Source of the DNA: DSPP01 sp964607165
GTDB lineage: Bacteria > Zixibacteria > MSB-5A5 > DSPP01
Assembly: GCA_964607165.1 (NCBI GenBank)
Contig: CAZSIT010000007.1
Coordinates: 1 to 64,000, forward strand
DNA: 64,000 nt
Reading direction: 5' to 3'
Under the pieces are notes generated by a model, which was not told the origin of the DNA, did no database searches, and saw only the letters and a program-made list of their open reading frames with translations. Below are positions 8,355 through 17,451 of the stretch, in pieces (positions within the stretch are counted from its first letter, which is position 1; each line of letters opens with the position of its first letter). A program made the translations under genes and the position numbers.

Positions 8355-8881
8355 AACCGAATCTTATCGACACCGTTCCGCAAGGAAAGACGACGGAAGA
8401 ATTAGCGTCGGAACTAAAAGAAAATATCTTTTTGACCTCGGTCGAAAAGGTTGTGAATTGGGGGCGGAAGTCCTCCATCTGGCCTTTGGGGTTCGGGCTG
8501 GCCTGCTGTGCTATCGAGATGATGTCCACCTTCGCTTCGCGCTATGATTTAGCCCGCTTTGGAATGGAAGTGATGCGCTCGTCTCCGCGTCAAGCTGACC
8601 TTATGATTGTAGCCGGCCGGGTTTCCATCAATATGGCGCCGGTGCTTCGTCAGCTCTACGAGCAAATGCCCAACCCGAAATGGGTGATTTCGATGGGCGC
8701 CTGCGCTTCGTGCGGCGGAATTTTCAACAACTACGCCATCGTGCAGGGAGTGGATAGAATCGTGCCGGTCGATATTTACGTCCCCGGTTGCCCGCCCCGG
8801 CCGGAGCAGTTGATTCACGGCATCACTTTGCTGCAGGAGAAAATTATGAAAGAAAAACTTCTGCAAAAGAAAGTGAGTTAG
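8345..8881 (+). CDS. nuoB: NADH-quinone oxidoreductase subunit B (N2 cluster)
   Basis: This 178-residue peripheral-arm subunit binds the terminal iron-sulfur cluster N2, which hands electrons to quinone. All four ligands are visible: the adjacent pair C54-C55 (LACCAIEMM), C120 (SMGACASCGG) and C149 (YVPGCPPRP). The start overlaps the end of nuoA. An additional C123 next to C120 is unusual but not obviously functional. Confidence 0.97.
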   Translation: MGIKPNLIDTVPQGKTTEELASELKENIFLTSVEKVVNWGRKSSIWPLGFGLACCAIEMMSTFASRYDLARFGMEVMRSSPRQADLMIVAGRVSINMAPVLRQLYEQMPNPKWVISMGACASCGGIFNNYAIVQGVDRIVPVDIYVPGCPPRPEQLIHGITLLQEKIMKEKLLQKKVS

Positions 8882-8930
8882 TTCAAGGTTCTCTTCGTTG
8901 CCTGTGGAGGGAACCCGCTAAATATATTTA

Positions 8931-9431
8931 ATGGAATTTGGCCCGATAGAGAAACTTAAAGATAGATTTGGTGACCGGCTAGGCGAGGTTGTAAACTTCC
9001 GGGACGAGTGGTCGGTTTATGTGCAAAAAGCTGACCTGTTGGATGTTTTGCGCTTTCTCAAGGCCGAACCAAGATGCGAGTTTAATTTTCTTTCTGACGT
9101 AACTTCGGTTGACCTGTTTTCCCAAAAACCGCGCTTTGAGGTTTTGTATCATCTTTTCTCCATCCCTTTGCGGCATCGAATACGAATTAAAGTCAAGGTG
9201 GAAGATGGCGAAAAAGTGCCCTCGGCCACCTCCATCTGGAACGCGGCTAACTGGCATGAGCGGGAAGTTTACGACCTGATGGGGATTGAATTCGAGGGGC
9301 ACCCCGATTTGCGCCGGATTTTGATGAGGGAGGAATGGATTGGGCACCCCTTGCGCAAGGACTTCCCACTGACCTACGAAATGCCCCATTTTTCCTTCAA
9401 CAAAGACCTGCCGCCGGAGATTATCAAGTAG
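8931..9431 (+). CDS. nuoC: NADH-quinone oxidoreductase subunit C
   Basis: This 166-residue 30-kDa-type subunit has the signature EREVYDLMGIEFEGHPDLRR near the C-terminus, ending in the usual PLRKDFPL region. It joins NuoD to form the quinone-side module. It is separate from nuoD rather than fused as in E. coli. A 49-base gap follows nuoB. Confidence 0.96.
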   Translation: MEFGPIEKLKDRFGDRLGEVVNFRDEWSVYVQKADLLDVLRFLKAEPRCEFNFLSDVTSVDLFSQKPRFEVLYHLFSIPLRHRIRIKVKVEDGEKVPSATSIWNAANWHEREVYDLMGIEFEGHPDLRRILMREEWIGHPLRKDFPLTYEMPHFSFNKDLPPEIIK

Positions 9432-9433
9432 CT

Positions 9434-10606
9434 ATGGCCCGAACCGAGACGATGACCCTCAATATGGGGCCGCAGCATCCCTCCACGCACGGTGTTTTGC
9501 GGATAATTTTAGAGCTGGACGGGGAAACTGTGGTCAAAGCCACGCCGGTTCCCGGCTATTTGCACACCGGCATCGAGAAAAACGCCGAGGACAAAAAATA
9601 TATGCACGTTCTGCCGATGACCGACCGGATGGATTATCTGGCGCCGATGTCCAACAATCTGGTTTTTTGCCTGGCGGTGGAAAGGCTCTTGAGCATCGAA
9701 ATCCCCCCCAAAGCGCAATGGCTTAGAGTGCTTCTATCAGAGTTAACCCGCATCGCTTCCCACTGCGTCTGGCTCGGCACCCATGCGATGGACATCGGGG
9801 CGATGTCGATGTTCCTCTACGCCTTCCGGGAGCGAGAAAGGATTGTCGACATTTACGAAATGGTTTCCGGGCAGCGGATGATGTCCACCTACTTCCGCAT
9901 CGGCGGGGTGATGGAGGATGTGCCGGTCGATTTCGAGGAAAAAGTGCGCGCCATTTTGCGCGACTTTCCGGCCCGTTTTGACGAATACGAAGCGCTTTTG
10001 ACCAAAAACAAAATCTGGCAGTTGCGTACGCAGGGGGTGGCGAAGATTTCGGCGGAGGATGCCATCAACTGGGGGCTTTCCGGCCCTTCTTTGCGCGGCT
10101 CGGGTGTGGACTGGGATATTCGCAAATCGAATCCCTATTCCGGCTACGAGAAATTCGATTTCAAGGTGCCGGTCGGCGAAAACGGTGACGTTTTCGACCG
10201 CTATATGGTACGGATGGCCGAGATGCGCGAAAGCTTGAAAATCGTGCGGCAGGCCTTGGATGGCCTGCCGGAAGGGCCGGTGATGGCGCGCGTTCCCGGT
10301 GTCACTCCTCCGCCCAGGGAAGAAGTGCTGTACAAAATGGAGGCCTTGATTTTCCAGTTCAAGCTCTACACGGAAGGATTTTCCACGCCGCCGGGAGAAG
10401 TGTATCAGGCGATTGAGTCGCCGCGCGGCGAGCTGGGATATTACATCCGCAGTGACGGCACTCCCAAGCCGTACCGAATGCATTTCCGCGCCCCTTCTTT
10501 CTGCAACCTTTCGGCTTTGTCCAAGCTGGTGGAGGGAAGTATGGTGGCGGACGTGGTGGCGGCTATCGGTTCGATTGATATCGTTTTGGGGGACGTAGAT
10601 AGATGA
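9434..10606 (+). CDS. nuoD: NADH-quinone oxidoreductase subunit D
   Basis: This is the 49-kDa-type subunit that lines the quinone pocket. I choose the ATG at 9434, two bases after the nuoC stop, giving 390 residues; the conserved protein opens at once with TMTLNMGPQHPSTHGVLRI. A longer frame from 9335 only runs inside nuoC. Visible signatures include PGYLHTGIEKNAE, HCVWLGTHAMDIGAMS and the C-terminal end at IGSIDIVLGDVDR. The stop overlaps the nuoE start (ATGA). Confidence 0.97.
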   Translation: MARTETMTLNMGPQHPSTHGVLRIILELDGETVVKATPVPGYLHTGIEKNAEDKKYMHVLPMTDRMDYLAPMSNNLVFCLAVERLLSIEIPPKAQWLRVLLSELTRIASHCVWLGTHAMDIGAMSMFLYAFRERERIVDIYEMVSGQRMMSTYFRIGGVMEDVPVDFEEKVRAILRDFPARFDEYEALLTKNKIWQLRTQGVAKISAEDAINWGLSGPSLRGSGVDWDIRKSNPYSGYEKFDFKVPVGENGDVFDRYMVRMAEMRESLKIVRQALDGLPEGPVMARVPGVTPPPREEVLYKMEALIFQFKLYTEGFSTPPGEVYQAIESPRGELGYYIRSDGTPKPYRMHFRAPSFCNLSALSKLVEGSMVADVVAAIGSIDIVLGDVDR

Positions 10607-11127
10607 ATTCTGGAGCAGCCCAATATCAGGTTGTCGAGCAAGGTGGAGTGCGCAAGGCGATCTTGTCGGAGGCGACGGTGACCAAAATTAAAAAGGCGAT
10701 GGAGCGTTTTCCGCAGCCGCTTTCAGCCGTTTTGCCGGGCTTGCACGCCGCTTGCGAACAGTTTGGTTACTTGGAAGAGCCGATTTATGAGGCGATTGCC
10801 GAAGTTCTGGGCGTAACCCGCGCGGAAGTGGCGGAGGCCGGAACTTTTTACACGCTCTTTCCCAAAAAGCCGGTTGGCAAAAACCTGATTATGGTTTGCA
10901 AGAATATCTGCTGCGCCCTGCGTGGTGCCGACAATCTGATTGCCTACCTCGAAAACAAGTTAGGGATTAAAGTCGGCGAAACCACGTCGGACGGAAAATT
11001 CACCATCTGGAAAGTGGAATGCCTCGGTTCCTGCGGCACGGCACCGATGATGCAGGTGGGCGACGAATTCCACGAAAATTTGACCCGGGCCAAAGCGGAT
11101 GCGCTTTTGGAGAGACTGGTTAAGTAG
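10603..11127 (+). CDS. nuoE: NADH-quinone oxidoreductase subunit E (2Fe-2S)
   Basis: This 174-residue 24-kDa-type subunit of the NADH-oxidising module has an N-terminal helical domain and a thioredoxin-like domain with cluster N1a ligands. The first pair is in CKNICCALRG (C-x4-C using the second cysteine of the doublet), the second in ECLGSCG. It overlaps nuoD by four bases and is followed by a 103-base gap holding two small palindromes before nuoF. Confidence 0.95.
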   Translation: MNSGAAQYQVVEQGGVRKAILSEATVTKIKKAMERFPQPLSAVLPGLHAACEQFGYLEEPIYEAIAEVLGVTRAEVAEAGTFYTLFPKKPVGKNLIMVCKNICCALRGADNLIAYLENKLGIKVGETTSDGKFTIWKVECLGSCGTAPMMQVGDEFHENLTRAKADALLERLVK

Positions 11128-11230
11128 CATGGCGAAATGTGTTCTTAAGGGTTGGGAAGGAGCTCTGCTCCTGACCGTTTTTACCGTACACTTTCGGGAG
11201 CGGAACTCCCTCACAACGGTGTAGATTTGT
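11128..11230. repeat. Two small palindromes between nuoE and nuoF
   Basis: AGGAGC-TCT-GCTCCT (11158-11172) and GGGAG-CGGAA-CTCCC (11196-11210) lie in the only sizeable gap inside the nuo operon. They look like halves of one repeat doublet. A 32-codon frame at 11130-11228 spans them but has no protein-like features. Confidence 0.5.
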
Positions 11231-12529
11231 ATGGGCGAGCAAATTCTTTTCAAATATATCGACGATCCAAAGCAGCACCAAATCGACACCTATATTCAAC
11301 ACGGCGGATATGCGGCGTTAAAAAAGACATTGAAAGAAATCAAACCGGCGGAATTGATTGAAATGGTTAAAAAATCCGGTTTGCGCGGCCGCGGCGGCGC
11401 CGGTTTTCCGACCGGTTTGAAGTGGGGTTTCGTTCCCCAAAATTCTCCTAAGCCGAAATATCTCTGTGTCAACGCCGATGAGAGCGAGCCGGGAACCTTT
11501 AAAGACCGGCAGTTGATGGAATACGACCCGCATCAGGTGCTGGAAGGGACGATTTTAGCCAGCTACGCCATCGGCTGCCGTCACGCCTACTTTTATATTC
11601 GGGGTGAGTTTGTTTTTGGCTATCAGCGTATGGCGCAAGCGGTGGAGGAGGCGTATCAAAAAGGATTTCTGGGGAAAAACATTTTGGGCTCCGGCTACGA
11701 TTTGGATGTTACCATTATCCGTGGCGGCGGGGCGTATATTTGCGGCGAAGAGACGGGCTTGATTGAATCGCTGGAAGGAAAACGGGCTTTTCCACGGGTA
11801 AAGCCGCCTTTCCCGGCGGTTTCAGGCTTATATAACTGTCCGACTGTGGTAAATAACGTCGAGACTCTGGCCTGCATACCGCACATCGTCAACCGCGGCG
11901 CGGAGTGGTTCGCTTCCATCGGCCCTGCTAAAAGCCCCGGCACCAAAGTCGTCTGTTTATCCGGGCATATAAACAAGCCGGGAAATTACGAGTTAGAGAT
12001 GGGAACACCTTTGAAGGAGTTGATTTACACGCACGGCGGCGGGATTCCGGGCGGGCGCAAGTTGAAAGCAGTAATTCCCGGCGGCTCGTCCGTGCCGCTT
12101 TTGACCGAAAAAAGCATAGACGTGAAGTTAGATTTCGACTCCGTGGCGGCGGCCGGCTCGCTTTTGGGATGTGCGGCGGTCATCGTGATGGACGACCGCA
12201 CCTGTATGGTCTGGATGGCACAAAGGCTTTCCGAATTTTACGAGCACGAGTCCTGCGGCAAATGCACCCCCTGCCGCGAAGGAACGATGTGGCTGGTGGA
12301 AATTTTAAGCCGCATTGAAGAAGGCGAAGGAACGATGAAGGACCTGGATAACCTGCTGGATATTTGCGACAACATCGGTTTCAAAACGGTTTGCGCACTG
12401 GCGGATGGCGCCGTGGCGCCGGTAGTTTCGGCTATCCAGCACTTCAAAGACGAGTTTATTTATCACATTGAAAATAAAAAGTGTCCTCTGCCGCATAGAA
12501 ATTTTGACTTTGATGGATTTATGAACTAA
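11231..12529 (+). CDS. nuoF: NADH-quinone oxidoreductase subunit F (FMN, NADH-binding)
   Basis: This 432-residue 51-kDa-type subunit binds NADH and FMN, with GLRGRGGAGFPTGLKWGF near residue 55 and CVNADESEPGTFKDR. The N3 4Fe-4S cluster ligands are in ESCGKCTPCREGT with the last cysteine in TVCALADGA. It starts after a repeat-containing gap and overlaps nuoG by one base (TAATG). Length is normal. Confidence 0.97.
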   Translation: MGEQILFKYIDDPKQHQIDTYIQHGGYAALKKTLKEIKPAELIEMVKKSGLRGRGGAGFPTGLKWGFVPQNSPKPKYLCVNADESEPGTFKDRQLMEYDPHQVLEGTILASYAIGCRHAYFYIRGEFVFGYQRMAQAVEEAYQKGFLGKNILGSGYDLDVTIIRGGGAYICGEETGLIESLEGKRAFPRVKPPFPAVSGLYNCPTVVNNVETLACIPHIVNRGAEWFASIGPAKSPGTKVVCLSGHINKPGNYELEMGTPLKELIYTHGGGIPGGRKLKAVIPGGSSVPLLTEKSIDVKLDFDSVAAAGSLLGCAAVIVMDDRTCMVWMAQRLSEFYEHESCGKCTPCREGTMWLVEILSRIEEGEGTMKDLDNLLDICDNIGFKTVCALADGAVAPVVSAIQHFKDEFIYHIENKKCPLPHRNFDFDGFMN

Positions 12530-15144
12530 TGCCTATCACGGTTGACGGGAAAAAAGTAGAGTTCAAAACTGGCCAGACGATACTGGAAGCGGCGCTGGCG
12601 GCCGGTTTCAAGATTCCAACCTATTGCTGGCATCCCAAATTAGACCCGGTTGGTGCCTGTCGGATTTGCTTTGTCGAAGTCGAAAAGTCTCCCAAGTTGG
12701 TGGTCTCCTGCTCCACGCCGGCAGCGGATGGGCAGGTGGTCTGGATAGATTCCCCCAAGGCGGTCAAAGGGCGCGCCGGAGTCACCGAATTTCTGCTTAT
12801 CAATCACCCCCTCGATTGCCCTACTTGTGATAAGGGGGGAGAGTGTGACCTCCAGGATATTTCCTGGAAGCACGGGCCGGATTGGAGCCGTTTTGACGAA
12901 CAGAAATTCCGTTTCATTGTCGACCGCAACTCCACTTTCGATGATTTGTCCATCGGGCCGATGATTGTGCGCAATCAGAACCGCTGCATCCACTGCTACA
13001 AGTGCGTGCGCGTCAATAAAGAAATCGCCGGGGAAGGAGATCTGGGCGCTTTTGAACGCGGGTATCACACCGAAATCAATTCCATCGGGCCGGAAGGAAT
13101 TGCCAACGAATATGCCGGCAACACGGTCGAGATTTGCCCCGTTGGGGCGCTGACCGCCAAGGACTGGCGCTACAAAATCCGGGTCTGGCTGACGCAGAAA
13201 ACCTCCTCGGTTTGCAATCAGTGCTCGGATGGCTGTGACACAACCCTATGGACATCGGCCCAACAGCTTTATCGCATCACTTCCCGCCGCAACGACGCCG
13301 TGGATGAGGGGTGGATTTGCAACAAAGGGCGCTACAACTATCAATTGGTCAACCATCTCGAGCGGTTGAAAAAACCGCTCATTAAGAAAAACGGCAGATT
13401 TGAGGAAGTAAGCTGGGATAAGGCGCTTGATTTTATCGCCGCTCAATTAGCAAAGATTCGGGACGAAAAAGGAGCAGATTTTGTCGGCGGCATTACTTCG
13501 CCAACTCTGTCCAACGAAGACAACTACGTTTTCCAAAGGTTTTTCCGGCAGGTAATCGGTACCAACAACGTCGATTTTCGCGTCCGGTTCGGTAAAAACG
13601 TACCCCCATCAAATCTTTTTAAAGAAGCGGTCGGTATCAAAATGGAAGATTTGGAAAAGGCAAAAGCCATTCTGGTTTTGGGAATGGACCCCAATCGGGA
13701 GCATCCGATTCTTAATCTGCGGTTGCATAAGGCAAAAGACCGTTTTGGCGCCAGGCTGTTTATCGCCAACTCGCGCGGCGTCAAGCTGGGGAGCTGGAAC
13801 GGCGGGCAGATTGTTTATAAGTTTGGAAACGAAATTGGCGTTTTGAATTCGCTTCTGGCAGTTCTGGTCGCAGAAAAAGCCGGGAAGGATCTTCCCCAAG
13901 AGGCAGCAGGGCTGGAGAAAAAACTTTCCGACTGGTTGCCGGAGAAAGCGGCAATACGAATCGGCGTAGAAACATCGGTCATCCGCAATTGGTCTAAAGA
14001 GTGGGCTTTCACCGGAGAACTGACCGTTCTTTTGGGGCGTGAAATCGCGCACCATCCGCAACGGGACGAAATTTTAAAGACCTGCCGTTTGCTTTCCCAC
14101 CTCATCAGCGGCCCCGCGACCGCTACTAAAGAAGTCAACTTGCTTTTTGAGGAAGGAAACACCCAAGGCACTGCTGATGTCGGCTGTCTGCCGGACTTTT
14201 TGCCTGGGTATCGCAAAGTGGGCGACCCTACCGGAGATTTCAACCCGCCTGCGGCGGGCTGGGGAGATACCAAGCTGCCGGATAAGCCGGGGCGGGATGT
14301 TTTTGGAATGCTATCGGCGGCTCGCGAACGCAAACTTTCGGCTTTGGTTGTAATGGGGCAGGATGTTTTGTTCAGCTTTCCGGATTACGCTTATGCCAAA
14401 GAAGCGCTGGAGGCAGCTGGCTTTTTGGTGGTCATCGACCAGTTTATGACTCAAACGGCAAAACTGGCCCAGGTAGTTCTGCCGGCGGCTTCCTTTGTCG
14501 AAAAAGAGGGAACTTATACCAATTGGGAGCGGCGGGTGCAGCGTTTTTCGCGCGCTTATCGTCCGTTAGGGGAATCGAAACCAGAATGGCATATTATCTC
14601 CGAACTTGCTGACCGGATGGGGAGGCCGTTTGGCCTATATTCAGCGGAAGGAATTTTCAAAGAGATCTGCCAGATAGCGCCGAATTACGGCTCGATATCC
14701 TGGGCCGATTTGACCGGTGAAGGGAAAGTTTGGGAAGGGAACGGCCCTTCGACAGGCTCAGGGTTATACAATGCGCGTTCTTTCGGCTTTGAGGTTTTCG
14801 AGCCTAAGGAGGTAGTGCCGGAGAAAAACTTTTCTACCCTTCTGGTCTCCGGCAATTCGTTACAGCATTCGGGCATTCTGCACTATCCGACCGAAAATCA
14901 GCAGCGGATGGAGCCGGAACCGTATTTGGAAGTCAACGCCGGTGAGCTGGCGAAAATGAAAAAGTATAAGGACGACTGGGTTAAGGTTATTTCGGCGCTG
15001 GGCGAACTGGCGGTCAAAGTCCGGCCCTCGGAGTTGATGCCGCCGGGGATGGTCTTCCTGCCGGAGAATTTTCCGCAGGCACAGTTAAGTAAGTTTATGA
15101 AATGGGACAAGCCGCACATCTGGGTGAGGTTGGAAAATGCTTGA
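12529..15144 (+). CDS. nuoG: NADH-quinone oxidoreductase subunit G, molybdopterin-fold
   Basis: This 871-residue subunit carries the electron wire of complex I. The 2Fe-2S ligands are C33, C44, C47 and C61; the His-Cys cluster N5 uses H93, C97, C100 and C106; further 4Fe-4S ligands are C153, C156, C159 and C203. The extra N7 cluster found in only some bacteria is also present (C229, C232, C236, C264). The rest is a molybdopterin-oxidoreductase fold. Two palindromes lie in frame: 14244-14258 (encoding PPAAG) and 14745-14763 (encoding P740-S-T-G-S-G745), both in surface-like linkers. It overlaps nuoH by eight bases. Confidence 0.96.
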   Translation: MPITVDGKKVEFKTGQTILEAALAAGFKIPTYCWHPKLDPVGACRICFVEVEKSPKLVVSCSTPAADGQVVWIDSPKAVKGRAGVTEFLLINHPLDCPTCDKGGECDLQDISWKHGPDWSRFDEQKFRFIVDRNSTFDDLSIGPMIVRNQNRCIHCYKCVRVNKEIAGEGDLGAFERGYHTEINSIGPEGIANEYAGNTVEICPVGALTAKDWRYKIRVWLTQKTSSVCNQCSDGCDTTLWTSAQQLYRITSRRNDAVDEGWICNKGRYNYQLVNHLERLKKPLIKKNGRFEEVSWDKALDFIAAQLAKIRDEKGADFVGGITSPTLSNEDNYVFQRFFRQVIGTNNVDFRVRFGKNVPPSNLFKEAVGIKMEDLEKAKAILVLGMDPNREHPILNLRLHKAKDRFGARLFIANSRGVKLGSWNGGQIVYKFGNEIGVLNSLLAVLVAEKAGKDLPQEAAGLEKKLSDWLPEKAAIRIGVETSVIRNWSKEWAFTGELTVLLGREIAHHPQRDEILKTCRLLSHLISGPATATKEVNLLFEEGNTQGTADVGCLPDFLPGYRKVGDPTGDFNPPAAGWGDTKLPDKPGRDVFGMLSAARERKLSALVVMGQDVLFSFPDYAYAKEALEAAGFLVVIDQFMTQTAKLAQVVLPAASFVEKEGTYTNWERRVQRFSRAYRPLGESKPEWHIISELADRMGRPFGLYSAEGIFKEICQIAPNYGSISWADLTGEGKVWEGNGPSTGSGLYNARSFGFEVFEPKEVVPEKNFSTLLVSGNSLQHSGILHYPTENQQRMEPEPYLEVNAGELAKMKKYKDDWVKVISALGELAVKVRPSELMPPGMVFLPENFPQAQLSKFMKWDKPHIWVRLENA
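14244..14258. repeat. CCCGCC-TGC-GGCGGG palindrome inside nuoG
   Basis: A perfect 6-bp stem with a TGC loop, identical base for base to 3538-3552 in the GT4 gene. It encodes PPAAG in a linker between FN and WGD. Confidence 0.45.
14745..14763. repeat. CCCTTCGAC...CTCAGGG repeat inside nuoG
   Basis: CCCTTCGACAGGCTCAGGG belongs to a repeat motif widely seen in bacterial genomes. Related copies in this window are at 39371-39390, 40040-40059 and, more diverged, 43163-43183. In nuoG it is read in frame as P-S-T-G-S-G (residues 740-745). Confidence 0.65.
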
Positions 15145-16120
15145 ACAGGCCATTATCGCCGTCATCAAAGTGGCCGTCGTGCTCTGGGCGCTTTTGACCG
15201 CCTGCGCCTACATCGTCTGGCTCGAACGCAAGCTGGTGGCGCGGATGCAGGTGCGGTTGGGTCCGACCCGGGTCGGGCCGTTCGGCCTCTTGCAGCCTCT
15301 CGCGGACGGCATCAAGCTTTTTGCCAAGGAAGAAATCATCGTGGAACAGGCCAATAAGTGGATTTACATCTGCGCGCCGATTATTTCCTTTATCCCGGCT
15401 TTCATTTCTTTTGCCGTGATTCCGTTTGGGGACAAGGTTACCCTCTTTGGGCACGAAGTCGATTTGTTAATTTCCGATTTCAACATCGGACTGCTTTTCA
15501 TTTTTGGAGTTACTTCGCTGGGAGTTTACGGCATCGTTTTGGCCGGCTGGTCCTCCAACAGTAAATATTCGCTTCTGGGTGCTCTGCGCTCGGCAGCGCA
15601 GATGATTTCCTATGAAGTTTCACTTGGACTTTCGGCCATCGGTGTTTTGATTCTGGCCGGGAGTTTGAGCTTGGTGGATATTGTCCAAGCACAAAGTTCG
15701 ATAAGCGATTGGTTTATTTGGAAGCAGCCGGTTGGGTTTCTTTTGTATTTAATCTCCGCTTTTGCGGAAACGAACCGAGCGCCCTTTGATTTGCCCGAGG
15801 CGGAGACGGAATTGGTTGCCGGATATTTTACCGAATATTCTTCAATGAAGTTTGCGATGTTCACCATCGCCGAGTATGCCAATATGGTCACGGTCGGGGC
15901 TCTGGCGACCACGCTCTTTCTGGGCGGATGGCACGGGCCGTTTTTGCCCCCGGTTATCTGGTTTATGCTGAAAGTTTTCTTTTTCATTTTTCTGTATATA
16001 TGGGTGCGGGCGACGCTGCCGCGTTTCCGCTACGACCAGCTGATGCGTTTCGGCTGGCTGGTGCTTTTGCCGGTCGCATTAGCCAATGTTTTGATTACGG
16101 CCTTGGTGGTGATTTTGTAA
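15137..16120 (+). CDS. nuoH: NADH-quinone oxidoreductase subunit H
   Basis: This 327-residue membrane-arm subunit forms the quinone-chamber roof with NuoB and NuoD. Eight hydrophobic helices are visible. Conserved segments include ERKLVARMQVRLGPTRVGP near residue 30 and NRAPFDLPEAETELVAGY near residue 215. It starts inside the end of nuoG. Confidence 0.97.
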   Translation: MLEQAIIAVIKVAVVLWALLTACAYIVWLERKLVARMQVRLGPTRVGPFGLLQPLADGIKLFAKEEIIVEQANKWIYICAPIISFIPAFISFAVIPFGDKVTLFGHEVDLLISDFNIGLLFIFGVTSLGVYGIVLAGWSSNSKYSLLGALRSAAQMISYEVSLGLSAIGVLILAGSLSLVDIVQAQSSISDWFIWKQPVGFLLYLISAFAETNRAPFDLPEAETELVAGYFTEYSSMKFAMFTIAEYANMVTVGALATTLFLGGWHGPFLPPVIWFMLKVFFFIFLYIWVRATLPRFRYDQLMRFGWLVLLPVALANVLITALVVIL

Positions 16121-16129
16121 AGGAGCGAT

Positions 16130-16621
16130 ATGGAAAACAAAACCAAAGTAAAGTTCTGGGAGATACCGGTGGCGATTGCCAAAGGTTTTTTCACCACCTT
16201 CAAGCATCTTTTCCGCAAGCCGACCACCATCGAATATCCGGAAAAGACCAAGCCGATAATGTATCCCCGTTTTCGCGGGCTGCACTTTCTGGAGCGCTAT
16301 GAGGACGGTTCGGAACGCTGCGTTTCCTGCGGACTCTGCGCGGCGGCCTGCCCGGCGGACGCCATCTATATGGAGCCGGCGGAAAACGAAAAGGGGGAGC
16401 GCTACGCCAAAGTTTACGAAATAAACGAGCTGCGCTGCATTTTCTGCGGTTTTTGCGAAGAGGCCTGTCCCGAAGAAGCCATCTTTTTGGGAAAAGAATA
16501 CGAATTTTCGGCTGACCATCGCGACAAGTTCATCTACACCAAGGATGATTTATTAGTGCCCTGGCCGCGCAAAAAGCCGTCAGAAGTGGAGTTTTTGCGC
16601 AAAACCCGGAGAGTATTTTAG
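16130..16621 (+). CDS. nuoI: NADH-quinone oxidoreductase subunit I (two 4Fe-4S)
   Basis: This 163-residue ferredoxin-like subunit has two complete cluster motifs, CVSCGLCAAACP and CIFCGFCEEACP, for N6a and N6b. An N-terminal amphipathic stretch anchors it to the membrane arm. AGGAGCG lies just upstream of the start. The stop overlaps the GTG start of nuoJ. Confidence 0.97.
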   Translation: MENKTKVKFWEIPVAIAKGFFTTFKHLFRKPTTIEYPEKTKPIMYPRFRGLHFLERYEDGSERCVSCGLCAAACPADAIYMEPAENEKGERYAKVYEINELRCIFCGFCEEACPEEAIFLGKEYEFSADHRDKFIYTKDDLLVPWPRKKPSEVEFLRKTRRVF

Positions 16622-17148
16622 TGGAGCAGGCGATTTTCCTGTTGGCCGGATTTATCGCCATCGTTTCAGCCATTATGGTTTTTGCCCAGAAAAATCCGGT
16701 TGCTTCGGTAATTTATTTAATTGTCACCCTGGCGGCGCAGGCGATTTTATTTTTGCTTTTGAACGCCACTTTTGTCGCCGCCTTGCAAATCATTGTCTAT
16801 GCCGGGGCGATTATGGTTCTGTTTTTGTTCGTGGTGATGCTGCTCAACCTGACCCGGGACGAATTCGGGCCGGAGAAAAGACGGCTGGTGCGTCCTCTGG
16901 CAGCGGTTTTTGGCCTCGTTCTTATTTTGGAAATTTTGGCGATTTTCAAGAGCGGACTGGCGGGAGACCAGCGGCTGGCTCACCACCCTGATTTTGTGGG
17001 AGACTTTGGCACGGTCAAAGGGGTGGCGATGCTGCTTTTTACGCGCTACCTGTATCCTTTTGAAATCACCTCCGTTCTGCTTTTAGCGGCGATTGTCGGC
17101 ACGGTGATTCTGGCCAAGCGGCTGCCCGGAAAAAAAGGGGAGCTGTAA
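16621..17148 (+). CDS. nuoJ: NADH-quinone oxidoreductase subunit J
   Basis: This 175-residue membrane subunit has five helices; the conserved YAGAIMVLFLFVVMLLNL segment (helix 3) is clear. It starts with GTG at 16621, sharing a base with the nuoI stop, and shares its last base with the nuoK start. It helps couple quinone reduction to the antiporter subunits. Confidence 0.95.
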   Translation: MEQAIFLLAGFIAIVSAIMVFAQKNPVASVIYLIVTLAAQAILFLLLNATFVAALQIIVYAGAIMVLFLFVVMLLNLTRDEFGPEKRRLVRPLAAVFGLVLILEILAIFKSGLAGDQRLAHHPDFVGDFGTVKGVAMLLFTRYLYPFEITSVLLLAAIVGTVILAKRLPGKKGEL

Positions 17149-17450
17149 TGGTTCCTTTGGATTGGTATCTGATTTTGGCGGCGGTGCTTTTCGTCATCGG
17201 CACTATCGGGGTTTTAATCTCGCGCAACGCCATCGTGATTTTTATGGCGATTGAATTGATGCTGAATGCCGTCAACCTGACGCTGGTGGCTTTTTCTCAC
17301 TTTTTGGGACGGAACGATGGACAGGTTTTGGTTTTTTTGGTGATGACCGTGGCGGCGGCGGAAGCGGCGGTGGGGCTGGCGATAATCCTGAACATCTTTC
17401 GCACCCGCGAGTCGGTGAACATTGACGATATCAACTTGATGAAATGGTGA
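17148..17450 (+). CDS. nuoK: NADH-quinone oxidoreductase subunit K
   Basis: This 100-residue membrane subunit has three helices. The conserved glutamates of the proton path lie in MAIELMLNAVNL and AAAEAAVGLAI. It starts immediately at the nuoJ stop. Length and motifs are standard. Confidence 0.96.
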   Translation: MVPLDWYLILAAVLFVIGTIGVLISRNAIVIFMAIELMLNAVNLTLVAFSHFLGRNDGQVLVFLVMTVAAAEAAVGLAIILNIFRTRESVNIDDINLMKW

Positions 17451-17451
17451 A

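Noticed and set aside
9335..9433. Extended start for nuoD
   Set aside because: The extra residues come from inside nuoC in another frame; the conserved protein starts right after the ATG at 9434.
11130..11228. A 32-codon frame between nuoE and nuoF
   Set aside because: It spans two palindromes, has no ribosome site of note and no protein-like pattern.
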